From the IMG/VR virus record IMGVR_UViG_3300024264_000073, positions 1 through 41,240 of that record: a DNA stretch of 41,240 nt; one strand, given 5' to 3'. How positions within the stretch are numbered: position 1 is the first letter of the stretch; each line of letters begins with the position of its first letter. The notes beneath the pieces are model-generated. The model did not search any database. It worked only from the letters and a program-made list of their open reading frames with translations, and was not told the DNA's origin. The stretch comes from a virus. A program made the translations under genes and the position numbers. Below are positions 24,381-33,422 of this stretch, piece after piece.

Positions 24381-25373
24381 ATGAATTGGTATAATATAAA
24401 AAACATTGCTGAAAGTAACCTAGCTGAAGTAATGATTTATGATGAAATAGGTATGTATGGGGTAGATGCTAAATCTTTTATTAATGAAATAAAATCTATT
24501 CCTAAAGATAAATCTGTTCTTTTAAGAATAAATTCGCCAGGTGGTTCTGTTATAGATGGTTTGGCTATCTATGATGCTGTAAGCAGATTGCCACAAAAGG
24601 TAACTTCTCGTATAGAGGGTATAGCTGCATCTATGGCAAGTGTTGTTGCATTAGCTGCTGATGAAGTTATAATGAGTGAAAACTCACTTTATATGATACA
24701 TAATGTATGGGGAGGAGAAGTTGGAGAGTCAGATGATTTAAGAAAAGCCGCTGATCTTATGGATAAAATGGGAGAAAGGCTTATTAATATATATGTGTCC
24801 AAGACAGGTCAATCTGAAGAACAAATAAAATCTTGGATGGATGAAGAAACTTGGTTTAATAGTTCAGAGGCGGTAGAAGCTGGATTTATTAGCCTAGTAG
24901 AAGAACCAATCAAACTAGCTGCTAAGTTTGATATAAACAAGTATGATTACAAGAACAAAACCCTTGTAAATAATTTATTTAATAATCAAAAAAAAGAAAA
25001 TCAAATGGAAAAAGAGTTTGAAAACCTAAAGTCTTTTATTTCTGAAATGTTTAATAAAACGACAGAGGCAAAAGAAGTGAAAATTCTTGACAATGAAGAA
25101 GTGTCTAACAAAATGAAAGCTATTGAAGAGTCTATTGAAGAGTCTAGCAAAGCTATTTTAGAGTTAAATGGTTCTATAGTTGAAAAGGATGGTTACATTG
25201 CAACGCTTGAGGCAGAAATTGCTGGTTATAAAGTTGCTAAATTGGAAGGAGTAGCAAGTGATGTTGTTCCTTCAAAAGATCCTAGCCCAACACTAGAAGA
25301 AAAAAGTGAAAATGCATGGGATGTAATAGCATCTTCAATAGCTGGAGATTCTAGAAACTATTTTACAAAATAA
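24381..25373 (+). CDS. ClpP-type (S14) prohead protease with C-terminal scaffold
   Basis: A 330-residue protein. Residues 15-175 form a ClpP fold with RINSPGGSVIDG, catalytic Ser84 in EGIAASMASV, His107 in MIHNVWGG and a likely Asp154 (SWMDEETWF). Residues 205-330 are charged and coiled-coil (ILDNEEVSNKMKAIEESIEE), typical of a scaffold removed during maturation. Such fusions assemble the prohead and then cleave. ATG 24381 is used because an upstream TTG would lie inside the promoter box. The major capsid gene follows after 24 bases. Confidence 0.9.
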   Translation: MNWYNIKNIAESNLAEVMIYDEIGMYGVDAKSFINEIKSIPKDKSVLLRINSPGGSVIDGLAIYDAVSRLPQKVTSRIEGIAASMASVVALAADEVIMSENSLYMIHNVWGGEVGESDDLRKAADLMDKMGERLINIYVSKTGQSEEQIKSWMDEETWFNSSEAVEAGFISLVEEPIKLAAKFDINKYDYKNKTLVNNLFNNQKKENQMEKEFENLKSFISEMFNKTTEAKEVKILDNEEVSNKMKAIEESIEESSKAILELNGSIVEKDGYIATLEAEIAGYKVAKLEGVASDVVPSKDPSPTLEEKSENAWDVIASSIAGDSRNYFTK

Positions 25374-25397
25374 TTAATTTAAAAAAAAGAAAAAAAA

Positions 25398-26414
25398 ATG
25401 GCAAATGTAATTAACACAAGTTTAACATGGACACAAGAAGATGCTCAAAAGTATTTCTTAGAGCCAATGTTTTATGAAAATGATCACCTCAAATATATAG
25501 ATGTGATGACAAATATTGATGGAGCTTCTATTACTTTAGATAAGTATTCAGCTCTTAGCAATATAACTAAAGCAATTAACACTGATTGTTTCGCAGAAGA
25601 AGCAACTGTTTCTGATAACTCAAACATAGTTTTATCTCTATGTAGATTAGAAGTAGAGCATAAGCAAAAAGCTTCTTCTTTATTTTCTCATATTAAATCA
25701 CAACTACTTAAGCAAGGAATTAGCAGAAATGATTTATCTGGAACAAAAATGATGGAAATTTTATCTGCACTTATCATGCAAGGTATTGCAAGAGATATGA
25801 GTACAATTTTATGGTGGGGAGATGCTACAAATGGAACTTCAGGTTCTTCACAAGCATTATGTAATGGTGTATGGAAAGCAATGGACACGCACATTGGTTC
25901 TACTGCTGGTGTAACTTTAGCTTTAAATAGAGCTTTATATAACACTTCAGCTTTACAAACATTAGAAGATATGTTGGCACTAAGAAACAATGAATTAGCT
26001 GCTTCAGAGCAAGTAATTTTCTGTTCTAGAGCTTTCGCTGATGACTATGCATCTTCTTTAAGAGCTGCTGGTACTCATGTTGCTGCTTACGCAGATTTAC
26101 AAAATGGTATTACTAACTTAAGATTTAATGGTGTTGAGTTAGTTGTTAATCCTTCTTGGGATACTGATATTACTAATCATGGTGCGGCATTAGCAAATAT
26201 GACAAATGCTTTAGCTCCAGATGCGGTAGGAGAAACTAAAGCTGCAATGTGGACTGCAAAAAACAACATTACTGTAGGAACTGATTTTTCAGTACAAGAT
26301 GTTGATATGTGGTACAATAGAGATTGTAAAGAAAACAGATTTAGAATGAACTATTCTTTTGGTGTTGAGATTAAAGAGCCAAAAATGGTAATCTGCTCTG
26401 TACAAACTGCATAA
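25398..26414 (+). CDS. Major capsid protein
   Basis: A 338-residue protein directly downstream of the prohead protease; an HK97-like fold is presumed. It begins MANVINTSLTWTQEDAQKYF and has the balanced, Ala/Asn/Thr-rich composition of a shell protein, with strands at the end (CRMNYSFGVE-like: NRFRMNYSFGVEIKEPKMVI). The start follows an A/G-only tract (AAAAAAAAGAAAAAAAA) with no Shine-Dalgarno sequence, a strong initiation context in Bacteroidota. A 10-bp perfect hairpin follows the stop. Confidence 0.85.
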   Translation: MANVINTSLTWTQEDAQKYFLEPMFYENDHLKYIDVMTNIDGASITLDKYSALSNITKAINTDCFAEEATVSDNSNIVLSLCRLEVEHKQKASSLFSHIKSQLLKQGISRNDLSGTKMMEILSALIMQGIARDMSTILWWGDATNGTSGSSQALCNGVWKAMDTHIGSTAGVTLALNRALYNTSALQTLEDMLALRNNELAASEQVIFCSRAFADDYASSLRAAGTHVAAYADLQNGITNLRFNGVELVVNPSWDTDITNHGAALANMTNALAPDAVGETKAAMWTAKNNITVGTDFSVQDVDMWYNRDCKENRFRMNYSFGVEIKEPKMVICSVQTA

Positions 26415-26427
26415 TTAATATATATTC

Positions 26428-26454
26428 CTTAGGGGAGTTAGTAGCTCCCCTAAG
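26428..26454 (+). terminator. Perfect 10-bp hairpin after the major capsid gene
   Basis: CTTAGGGGAG and CTCCCCTAAG flank a 7-nt loop. The bases that follow (TATTTAACTTT) are only moderately T-rich, so this may be a partial terminator or a 3'-end stabiliser that keeps capsid mRNA abundant relative to downstream genes. Confidence 0.7.
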
Positions 26455-26482
26455 TATTTAACTTTAAAAAAAATAAAAAAAA

Positions 26483-27130
26483 ATGGCTTTAACTAAAGGA
26501 CACGCAATTATATGTTGCGACAGAAACCGAAGAGGTGGTTTGAAAAGAATCTGGTTGATGGAACAAGGGAACTTAGATGCTGTAGCTTACGCTACTGCTG
26601 GTACGGGTCCAGGTTCTGATGCAGCTGGAGGAGAGTTCAATGCTTTTTCAGGAGATAATTGGTACGAATTTGAGTTTGATAGAGGAACTGCTGGTTTCAC
26701 TGCAAATGCAAGTAGAGAGAATGGTTCAACTCTTGTTAATATTGAACTAGAATTTTACATTCCTAAAATTACTGAAGAAATTAATGGTAGATTAAGAGAA
26801 TTAACTGAATCTTGTGGTGTTTACGCTTTAGTTGAAACTTACGCAGATGATTGTGATTCTGTTGCACCAGAAACTTATTTCTTTATATTAGGTTATGATA
26901 AAGTATTTGAAAAGAAAGCATATCTAGAATTTACTTCTGGAGAGCAAGGAACAGGTGTTGGACTACAAGATGCTAATGGAACTGCTGTTAAATTATCTGG
27001 TGTTCACGCTGAATATCCTAGAGAGGCAATTTTAGTAGTATCTGCAGCAAATGCTGATCCTGGTACAGCTGCTTGTATTGATTTTTGGCAACCGGTTACG
27101 GGTACAACCCTAGCTTGGACTGCATCTTAA
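26483..27130 (+). CDS. Tail tube or virion structural protein candidate
   Basis: A 215-residue beta-rich protein (MALTKGHAIICCDRNRRGGL onward) flanked by strong hairpins on both sides and preceded by an A-rich initiation tract like that of the capsid gene, which suggests high expression. The repeated strands (NIELEFYIPKITEEINGRLR, then LVETYADDC, YFFILGYDKVFEKKAYLEF) fit a tail-tube fold. Between capsid and portal it could instead be a capsid decoration protein. No exact family recognised. Confidence 0.6.
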   Translation: MALTKGHAIICCDRNRRGGLKRIWLMEQGNLDAVAYATAGTGPGSDAAGGEFNAFSGDNWYEFEFDRGTAGFTANASRENGSTLVNIELEFYIPKITEEINGRLRELTESCGVYALVETYADDCDSVAPETYFFILGYDKVFEKKAYLEFTSGEQGTGVGLQDANGTAVKLSGVHAEYPREAILVVSAANADPGTAACIDFWQPVTGTTLAWTAS

Positions 27131-27146
27131 TATAATTTTTATTAGA

Positions 27147-27176
27147 ATAGGGGGTTAATCCCCCCTATTTTTTTAT
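27147..27176 (+). terminator. Rho-independent terminator
   Basis: ATAGGGGG and CCCCCTAT form an 8-bp stem around a short loop, followed by TTTTTT. It lies between the abundant structural gene and the portal region, so it would set a lower level for the downstream genes, or end a transcript read from the head promoter. Confidence 0.85.
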
Positions 27177-27193
27177 CTTTACAAAAAAATGTC

Positions 27194-27466
27194 ATGAAAT
27201 ATAAATTCATAAAGGATTATTTTGTTTCAGCTGATGCTGATGTTGTTCAGATAGCTGGAAATACTGTAAATTGTTGTTTTGACTCACAATTTAGTCAAAA
27301 AGTATTATCCAATTTATATGTTTTAGGCAAACCCTATGTAGTTTTTGAAGATGAAAACGAAATTAAAGTAGAAAACATTAATAAAATTGAAAAAATTATC
27401 ATAGATGAGCCGAAAAAAACAATCAAATACAAAAAAGGTACAAAATCCTACAAAAAGAAGTCCTAA
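27194..27466 (+). CDS. Hypothetical small protein upstream of the portal gene
   Basis: A 90-residue protein, beta-strand N-terminus (MKYKFIKDYFVSADADVVQI) and a Lys-rich C-terminus. The last 62 bases overlap the start of the portal gene in another frame. No family recognised; a head accessory role is guessed from position. Confidence 0.6.
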   Translation: MKYKFIKDYFVSADADVVQIAGNTVNCCFDSQFSQKVLSNLYVLGKPYVVFEDENEIKVENINKIEKIIIDEPKKTIKYKKGTKSYKKKS

Positions 27467-28727
27467 AATATTAGGATATTCCTTTTCTAAGGATGTATCT
27501 AAAGATGCTCCAAAAGAGCCTAGCCTTACATCTGATGTATTAAGAGATGATTGGATTCCTTTTGGTAAAGATAATTTATTCCCACAAGAACTTTCAGAAC
27601 TGTCAAGAGCTGCCTCTACTCATAGAGCAATACTTAGCACAAAAACAACATTTAGTATAGGAGAAGGATTAAGGACTAGTAACAAAGCATTAACTACTTT
27701 ATTGGAGGATGTTAATGTTTATGGGGAGTCTATGGATGATGTTGCAAAAAAAGTATTGTCTGATTATTGGAAGTTAGGTAATGCATATATGGAAGTAGTT
27801 GTAGGGCAGGGTTATCTAAACTTTTTTCATCAAGATGGAACTACAGCTAGAGTACATAAAGGTGGAAAACATATATTATTACATCCTGATTGGGAACACG
27901 CTAGAAGATTTCCAGATGATATGAGAAAAGTTCCTATTTATCCTGATTTTAAAAAAGAGGAAAATGGGAATATTTATCGTACTATGATTCATTTTGCAGA
28001 TTATGAGAGTACATATTACTATTATGGGATGCCAGATTATTGTGCTGCCTTAGACCACATTCGTATAGCAAATCAAATAGGAGTTTATAATCTCACACGC
28101 TTCAAAAATGGTTTTATGCCTAGTGCAATCGTTGAGTTAAACGCAGATATGGGAGAAGATGAAGCTCAAGACTTTATAGATGATGCTGTTGCTAAATTAA
28201 CAGGTGCTGGAGATAATTCAAAAATATTATTTATAGCTAAAAATGGAGATGGAGATGCTACAAGTGTAAATATTATAAATGATACTAGTGATGGTTCTTT
28301 TATGGAGTTGCAAAAAATAACTAATGACAACATTATATCTGCACATAGATGGAATCCAGCTTTATCTGGAATACAAGTTGCAGGACAATTAGGAAACAAT
28401 CAACAAATACTTACTGCTTATGATATAGCTATGAGTACGGTTATAAAAGAACCACAACAAATGTTTCTTAAATGTATTAAAAAAATATTGAAGGTAGAAA
28501 AAGGAATAAATGTTAGTGATTTATCTTTTTATACAAAACCTCCTGTTTCATTATTAGGAGCTATAGCACCTTCTGAATTTATATCAATTAAAGAAGGAAG
28601 AGAAATATTTCATTTGCCAGAGTTAAGTGAGCAAGAAATGTTAAAGTTAATGGAAGAAAAGTCAGCCGGGAAAAAAGAAGAAAATAACGACAAAAATAAA
28701 GAAAATGGCACTGATAACGACAACTGA
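27405..28727 (+). CDS. Portal protein
   Basis: A 440-residue protein with a portal-like layout: a basic N-terminus, then DDWIPFGKDNLFPQELSELS and RAILSTKTTFSIGEGL (residues 45-90), a central alpha/beta core with HPDWEHARRFP, and a C-terminal helical crown ending in a Lys/Glu/Asn-rich tail. The portal ring is the DNA entry gate at one capsid vertex and docks the terminase. It lies after, not before, the protease and capsid genes, which is unusual. The start overlaps the preceding gene, and its end overlaps the next start by 23 bases. Confidence 0.85.
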   Translation: MSRKKQSNTKKVQNPTKRSPKILGYSFSKDVSKDAPKEPSLTSDVLRDDWIPFGKDNLFPQELSELSRAASTHRAILSTKTTFSIGEGLRTSNKALTTLLEDVNVYGESMDDVAKKVLSDYWKLGNAYMEVVVGQGYLNFFHQDGTTARVHKGGKHILLHPDWEHARRFPDDMRKVPIYPDFKKEENGNIYRTMIHFADYESTYYYYGMPDYCAALDHIRIANQIGVYNLTRFKNGFMPSAIVELNADMGEDEAQDFIDDAVAKLTGAGDNSKILFIAKNGDGDATSVNIINDTSDGSFMELQKITNDNIISAHRWNPALSGIQVAGQLGNNQQILTAYDIAMSTVIKEPQQMFLKCIKKILKVEKGINVSDLSFYTKPPVSLLGAIAPSEFISIKEGREIFHLPELSEQEMLKLMEEKSAGKKEENNDKNKENGTDNDN

Positions 28728-29181
28728 AGTAGTAGATAGAGCAATGACTAATGCTAATTTTGATACTCACTTAATAAAATCTACTTTTATTGAGATAGCA
28801 GAGCTTAATCATGTCAAGCCATTTTTAGGAGAAGATTTGTACAATGCTGTTTCAGGAGGTAGTTATGCCACATTAGTTCCATATATTAAAGACTATTTAG
28901 CATTTTGTGTTAAATTTGAAATATTGCCTGATATAACATATAATACTACTTCACAAGGAGTAGTAGATAATTTAGCAGACTTTACAAGTCCTGTTAGTGA
29001 AAAAAAATTAAATTTTTTAAGACAAGAAACATATAAAAAAGCAGAAACTTTTAAAAAGAAAATGCACATATATTTAGATGATAATAGAGCCATTTATAAA
29101 GAATGGAAGGGTTGTGCGGGATCTTGTTGTGGTAGTAGCAGTAGCGGAGTAAGTAAAAGACATGGGATAATAACATATTAA
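28705..29181 (+). CDS. Head-tail connector candidate
   Basis: A 158-residue, mainly helical protein (MALITTTEVVDRAMTNANFD onward) immediately downstream of the portal gene. The helix pattern (VKPFLGEDLYNAV, LKDYLAFCVKFEILPDI-like) resembles the adaptor proteins that bind under the portal. The C-terminus has a Cys/Ser/Gly stretch (GCAGSCCGSSSSG). I recall a DUF6712-type family of similar size in Bacteroidota phages, but this is not certain. Confidence 0.55.
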   Translation: MALITTTEVVDRAMTNANFDTHLIKSTFIEIAELNHVKPFLGEDLYNAVSGGSYATLVPYIKDYLAFCVKFEILPDITYNTTSQGVVDNLADFTSPVSEKKLNFLRQETYKKAETFKKKMHIYLDDNRAIYKEWKGCAGSCCGSSSSGVSKRHGIITY

Positions 29182-29186
29182 AAGAA

Positions 29187-29969
29187 ATGAAACACCACAA
29201 TAATCTAGAAGATTCGCAAATACACAATCCTAAAGGATTTAAACCAGCTAGAAAAAGAACAATATCTACAAAAAATGCAACAGGTAATGTAGATTGGGTA
29301 AAAGCTGGGTACACTAGTACGCATAGTGTAGTTTGTTTGGCAGACATAAATAATAGTTTGCATTTAAGATACTTTAGCTTATATTCTAGTGAAGATGCTG
29401 TAAGATATGCTGTGTATTTTAAAATAGTTAGCGCAGAAGCTATGGCAATTCCATCTGGTTTTGGAGGTGTTATTGAAGTAGATTTAACATCAATAGGCGC
29501 AGGAGCAACAGATATTCAAGTAGCTGATGCTTTACAATCTACTTTAGATGCACACGCTAGTTTTACTGCTGTAGATGATAATTCTGGAGTAGTAACTATA
29601 ACAGGAGTTCCAAGCTTAACTACTACAACGCCTGTTGCAGATGTAGATTCAGGATTTAGTTTTATAACTACAGATTTAGAAGTTGTAAATGAAATTCTTG
29701 TAACTGATGGAAGTGGTAATTTTAAATTTACACCAGCAAATGCGTATATTGCGGCTGCATCATCTGCTGAATCAGATAAAAATTATGTACATACTCAAAA
29801 CACAACAAGCTCATCATGGGTTGTTACTCATAACTTAGATAAATTTCCAAGTGTTTCGGTGGTAGACACTGCTGGAACTAAAGTAATAGGACAGGTAGAT
29901 TACGACTCATTAAATCAAATAACTTTAACTTTTAAGTCTGCTTTTATAGGCAAGGCTTACTTTAACTAA
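29187..29969 (+). CDS. Tail fibre-like protein
   Basis: A 260-residue protein. The first 60 residues are basic; the middle is a Thr/Val/Ala/Asp-rich beta region (VDLTSIGAGATDIQVADALQ, VTITGVPSLTTTT). The C-terminal 65 residues (SSWVVTHNLDKFPSVSVVDT, GQVDYDSLNQITLTFKS) share a strand pattern with the C-terminus of the next gene (VSHGLNSRDVVVQMYD), suggesting related receptor-facing tips. An accessory fibre is the likeliest role. Confidence 0.6.
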   Translation: MKHHNNLEDSQIHNPKGFKPARKRTISTKNATGNVDWVKAGYTSTHSVVCLADINNSLHLRYFSLYSSEDAVRYAVYFKIVSAEAMAIPSGFGGVIEVDLTSIGAGATDIQVADALQSTLDAHASFTAVDDNSGVVTITGVPSLTTTTPVADVDSGFSFITTDLEVVNEILVTDGSGNFKFTPANAYIAAASSAESDKNYVHTQNTTSSSWVVTHNLDKFPSVSVVDTAGTKVIGQVDYDSLNQITLTFKSAFIGKAYFN

Positions 29970-30002
29970 TTAACAATAAATAAATAATAAAAAACAAAAA
30001 AA

Positions 30003-31724
30003 ATGGCAATTAAATTTTTACATGACTTAGATGTTCAGGGAAACATAGATTTCAATGACAATCAAGCACTTAATATGGTGCTACAACAACTAGTTACTAA
30101 TCCAGCTTCTGTAGTAGAAGGGATGATTTTCCAAAACACTACTTCAGATAAAGTTTATGTAGGTCTTAATGGTTCTTGGGTTGAGCTATCATCTGCAATC
30201 GGAGATATTACAGAAGTAATTGGTGGAACTAATATTAATGTTTCTGGTGGAACGAGTGGAGCAGCTACAGTAAACTTAGATTCTTCAGTAACAGATGCTA
30301 TAGCATTAAATACTGCTAAGACAGGAATTACTGCTGGACAAACTTCAGCAATTACTGCAAATACGGCTAAAACAGGTATATCATCTTCACAAGCTAGTGC
30401 AATTACTGCTAATACTAGTAAAACAGGTATTACTTCTTCACAGGCATCTGCAATCGCTGCGAACACAGCTAAGACAGGAATTTCTTCAGCACAAGCAAGT
30501 GCAATTTCTGCCAACAGTGCAAAAGTATCTGATATAAATCACAATGTTACAACTGATCTAGATGTTACTGCAACTGATAGTTCTCTTGTAATTACTTCTT
30601 CAGATGGGGATGATGCTTCAATTCCAGCTGCTACTACCTCTGCGTGGGGAGCAATGACAGATGGACAAGTGTCTGCTTTAATAGCAAACTCTGCTAAAAC
30701 AGGAATTACTTCAGCACAGGCTTCAGCTATTACTGCAAACACAGCTAAGACTGGTATATCAAGCGCTCAAGCATCTGCTATAACTGCAAACACTGCGAAA
30801 ACGGGAATTTCCTCTTCTCAAGCATCTGCTATTACTGCGAATACTGCAAAGGTAGGTATTACTACATCACAAGCTGAAAAAATTACTGCAAACAGTGCTA
30901 AAGTATCTGATGTTAATCATAATGTTAGCACAAATTTAGGTATCACAGGAACTACTGCTGCAAGAGTAATAACATCTTCTGATGGTACAGATGCAACAAT
31001 TCCTGTAGCTACAACATCTGTATCTGGTGTTATGTCAGCTTCACAGGTTTCTACTTTAAATGGCAAAGCAAATACTGCAAGTCCTACTTTTACAGGTACA
31101 CCTGCTGCTCCAACTGCAAGTGCTGCAACAAATTCTACACAAATAGCAACAACTGCTTATGTAACAACTGCTGTAAGTAATTTAGTAGGAGGCGCTCCCG
31201 GAGCTTTAAATACATTAAACGAATTAGCTGAAGCTATTGGAGATGATGATGATTATGCTGCAACAATTACAACTGCTTTAGGTACAAAAGCACCAACTGC
31301 AAGTCCTACATTTACAGGAACTGTTAGTGGTATTACTAAAGCTATGGTTGGTTTAGGTAACGTAGCAAATATTGCAGTTTCTGGAACAAACACAGGAGAT
31401 GAGCCAGATGCTGCTACAGGAACTAAGGGTATTGTGCAATTAGCTTCTACTGCTGAAGCATTAGCAGGAGAAAACACTACTAAAGCTGTAACACCTGCTG
31501 GATTAGCTGCTCGTTCATATAGAGCTGCAATAGGAGGATCTGCTTCTATAGCGGTAAGTCATGGTTTAAATTCACGAGATGTAGTAGTTCAAATGTATGA
31601 TTCTACAACTTTTGATACTGTATATGCACAAGTAGTTAGAACTTCTGCTTCTGTTGTAACTGTAGGTTTTAATTCTGCACCATCAAGTGGAGCTGTAACA
31701 ATACTTATTACTAAAATAGATTAA
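30003..31724 (+). CDS. Tail fibre protein with tandem NTAKTGI repeats
   Basis: A 573-residue fibre. The N-terminal 90 residues probably attach to the virion. Residues 103-174 and 229-300 hold two blocks of four near-identical 17-residue repeats (NTAKTGISSSQASAITA), each block ending in NSAKVSD.NHNV and a DG.DA.IP.ATTS module, so a whole block was duplicated. Then come the common fibre motifs SPTFTGTPAAPTASAATNST and STQIATTAYV, and a tip domain. Such repeats form trimeric shafts. The start follows an A-rich tract (AAAACAAAAAA) before ATGGC. Confidence 0.85.
   Translation: MAIKFLHDLDVQGNIDFNDNQALNMVLQQLVTNPASVVEGMIFQNTTSDKVYVGLNGSWVELSSAIGDITEVIGGTNINVSGGTSGAATVNLDSSVTDAIALNTAKTGITAGQTSAITANTAKTGISSSQASAITANTSKTGITSSQASAIAANTAKTGISSAQASAISANSAKVSDINHNVTTDLDVTATDSSLVITSSDGDDASIPAATTSAWGAMTDGQVSALIANSAKTGITSAQASAITANTAKTGISSAQASAITANTAKTGISSSQASAITANTAKVGITTSQAEKITANSAKVSDVNHNVSTNLGITGTTAARVITSSDGTDATIPVATTSVSGVMSASQVSTLNGKANTASPTFTGTPAAPTASAATNSTQIATTAYVTTAVSNLVGGAPGALNTLNELAEAIGDDDDYAATITTALGTKAPTASPTFTGTVSGITKAMVGLGNVANIAVSGTNTGDEPDAATGTKGIVQLASTAEALAGENTTKAVTPAGLAARSYRAAIGGSASIAVSHGLNSRDVVVQMYDSTTFDTVYAQVVRTSASVVTVGFNSAPSSGAVTILITKID
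30309..30902 (+). repeat. Two blocks of 51-bp coding repeats in the tail fibre gene
   Basis: Four repeats at 30309-30524 and four at 30687-30902, each about 51 bp, encoding the 17-residue unit NTAKTGI(S/T)(S/T)(S/A)QASAI(T/A/S)A. DNA identity between units is lower than protein identity, showing old divergence under selection. Unit number could change by recombination and alter fibre length. Confidence 0.85.
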
Positions 31725-31728
31725 TTAA

Positions 31729-32193
31729 ATGGCAACTACTAAAAAGTCATACGAAAAGTTTGGTTCTAGGAACTTTGTTCCTAGTTCCACAACTATCGGA
31801 GATGGAGAAGGAGATATATTATTTTTAGGAGGTACATCCGAATTTACAGTAGTTGTGGGTAAAATCTACTATATGGTTACTAGTGGTAGTAATATAGTAT
31901 GGACTTTAGCAGATTCTGATTCTGTAAATTCATCTAAAAATATGCTAGGTGTTGCTTTAGGAACAGGATTGCCATCGGATGTAGGTATGTTGATAAGAGG
32001 AGTAGTAACAGTATATACATCTCCTGGCACTGGTGCTGGAATACCTTTATATTTATCTAGTGTTGCTGGAAAATGTGATAGAAATGCACCAACTTCTGGT
32101 ATTGTAAGGGTTATAGGCTATAATATTGAAACAGGAACTAATGGAAAAATATTTTTTAATCCAGATGCTACTTATGTAGAAATTGATGCCTAA
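31729..32193 (+). CDS. Small virion or fibre-associated beta protein
   Basis: A 154-residue beta-rich protein (MATTKKSYEKFGSRNFVPSS onward). The pattern VGKIYYMVTSGSNIVWTLAD and MLGVALGTGLPSDVGMLIRG resembles small decoration or fibre-tip proteins of the DUF2190-like kind, but I cannot name a family firmly. Starts five bases after the fibre gene and overlaps the LamG gene start. Confidence 0.55.
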   Translation: MATTKKSYEKFGSRNFVPSSTTIGDGEGDILFLGGTSEFTVVVGKIYYMVTSGSNIVWTLADSDSVNSSKNMLGVALGTGLPSDVGMLIRGVVTVYTSPGTGAGIPLYLSSVAGKCDRNAPTSGIVRVIGYNIETGTNGKIFFNPDATYVEIDA

Positions 32194-33148
32194 TATAGCT
32201 AAAATAAATAACGTACAAATTGGTAATGTTGCTAATATAAATGGCATACAAGCCTCTAATATTGCTAATGTTTATGGCATAGATAATTATATTGAACCAT
32301 CTTTTTCAGATTCTTATGCTTTAAGTAAAACTATAAGCACAGGAACATCTAATGCTGTATATTTTGTAGACAGCTCTGATACATTTAATTTTGTAGGGGG
32401 AGATGCTTGGACAATATCATTTTGGATTAAAGCAGGTTGGAGTTCATCATTAAATACTAATATTCATTTTGTTGTTGGGCATAAGAACAATACTTCATAT
32501 CAAGTAGAAGATGGTATAAAAGTTTTATATAACGAATCTAACAATAGAATACAAGTACGTTATGGAAACAAAACTACTAGCTCTAATACTTGGTATAAAG
32601 ATGGGCAATGGCTTTTTCACGCAAACTCTGGAGCTTATGCTGCTGGATATAGTGCTGCTGGTTTAGGAAGTTCATATTGGAGTGCTACAAATAGAGGATA
32701 TGTAGGGGATGATGATTTTACTATGATAACTATTACAAAAGCATCTACTAATTTGGCTAGTAGTTTAAAACTATATTGGAACGCAAATAGTGCGGGTTCT
32801 GCTCCAATTCAATCAAATGCAGGAACTGCTAATGTAAATGTAATTCCTATGAGTGCGACAGATGATAGATTATGGAGTGTTGGTGCTAGAGGAAAGTATG
32901 GAAGTCTAGACCAAGACAAAGCTGGTAATAGTTCTGCAACATTATACAATGATTTGACTATATGGGATAAAGAATTGAGTGCAAGTGAGGTATCTTCTTT
33001 ATATAATTCTGGAACAAGAATGGATGCTACAACACATTCTGCATCTTCAAATTTAAAAGGCTATTGGCAATTTGAAGGTAATGGAAATGCTACTGTTTCT
33101 AATCATAATTTTACAATAGCTGGAGGTTCAAATACAACTGAAATATAA
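32186..33148 (+). CDS. LamG / concanavalin A-like fibre protein
   Basis: A 320-residue protein. The first 30 residues contain three imperfect IAKINNVQIGN, VANINGIQASN and IANVYGID repeats. From about residue 55 there is a jelly-roll with the LamG signature WTISFWIKAG, a central sugar-binding-type sheet, and LTIWDKELSASEVSSLYNSG followed by LKGYWQFEGNG. Such domains bind carbohydrates, so this is a likely receptor-binding component. ATG 32186 is chosen over an adjacent TTG. Overlaps the previous gene by 8 bases and the next by one. Confidence 0.75.
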   Translation: MPNIAKINNVQIGNVANINGIQASNIANVYGIDNYIEPSFSDSYALSKTISTGTSNAVYFVDSSDTFNFVGGDAWTISFWIKAGWSSSLNTNIHFVVGHKNNTSYQVEDGIKVLYNESNNRIQVRYGNKTTSSNTWYKDGQWLFHANSGAYAAGYSAAGLGSSYWSATNRGYVGDDDFTMITITKASTNLASSLKLYWNANSAGSAPIQSNAGTANVNVIPMSATDDRLWSVGARGKYGSLDQDKAGNSSATLYNDLTIWDKELSASEVSSLYNSGTRMDATTHSASSNLKGYWQFEGNGNATVSNHNFTIAGGSNTTEI

Positions 33149-33408
33149 TGAATTATTATTTACTAACAGAAGAGCAGTACAAGGAATTGAAAAAAGAAAA
33201 TGTATCTTTTATGAGAAAAAACATAGAAGAAACAGAAAGAGTTGTTTCTACAACTGAAAAAATAGAAGATAGTAAAAGAAAGTTTTATAGCAATATAACT
33301 CTTTCTAATTACACATCTTTAAATCATATTAAATGGGTTGGAGATGGCACAAGAATAGACACAGAAGAAATAGATGAAGAAATCTATATAAAAGAATTAG
33401 ATAACTAA
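33148..33408 (+). CDS. Hypothetical small acidic protein
   Basis: An 86-residue protein, Lys/Glu/Asp-rich, helix then strand (MNYYLLTEEQYKELKKENVS onward). Its ATG overlaps the LamG stop (TAATG). It may be a chaperone or attachment factor for the adjacent fibre, as is common for small genes after fibres; nothing in the sequence proves that. Confidence 0.55.
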   Translation: MNYYLLTEEQYKELKKENVSFMRKNIEETERVVSTTEKIEDSKRKFYSNITLSNYTSLNHIKWVGDGTRIDTEEIDEEIYIKELDN

Positions 33409-33422
33409 AAAAAACAAAAAAA

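Noticed and set aside
30155-30514. 119-codon Ala/Val/Ile-rich minus-strand frame opposite the fibre repeats
   Set aside because: It is the reverse complement of the repetitive NTAKTGI region, so its openness is a composition effect.
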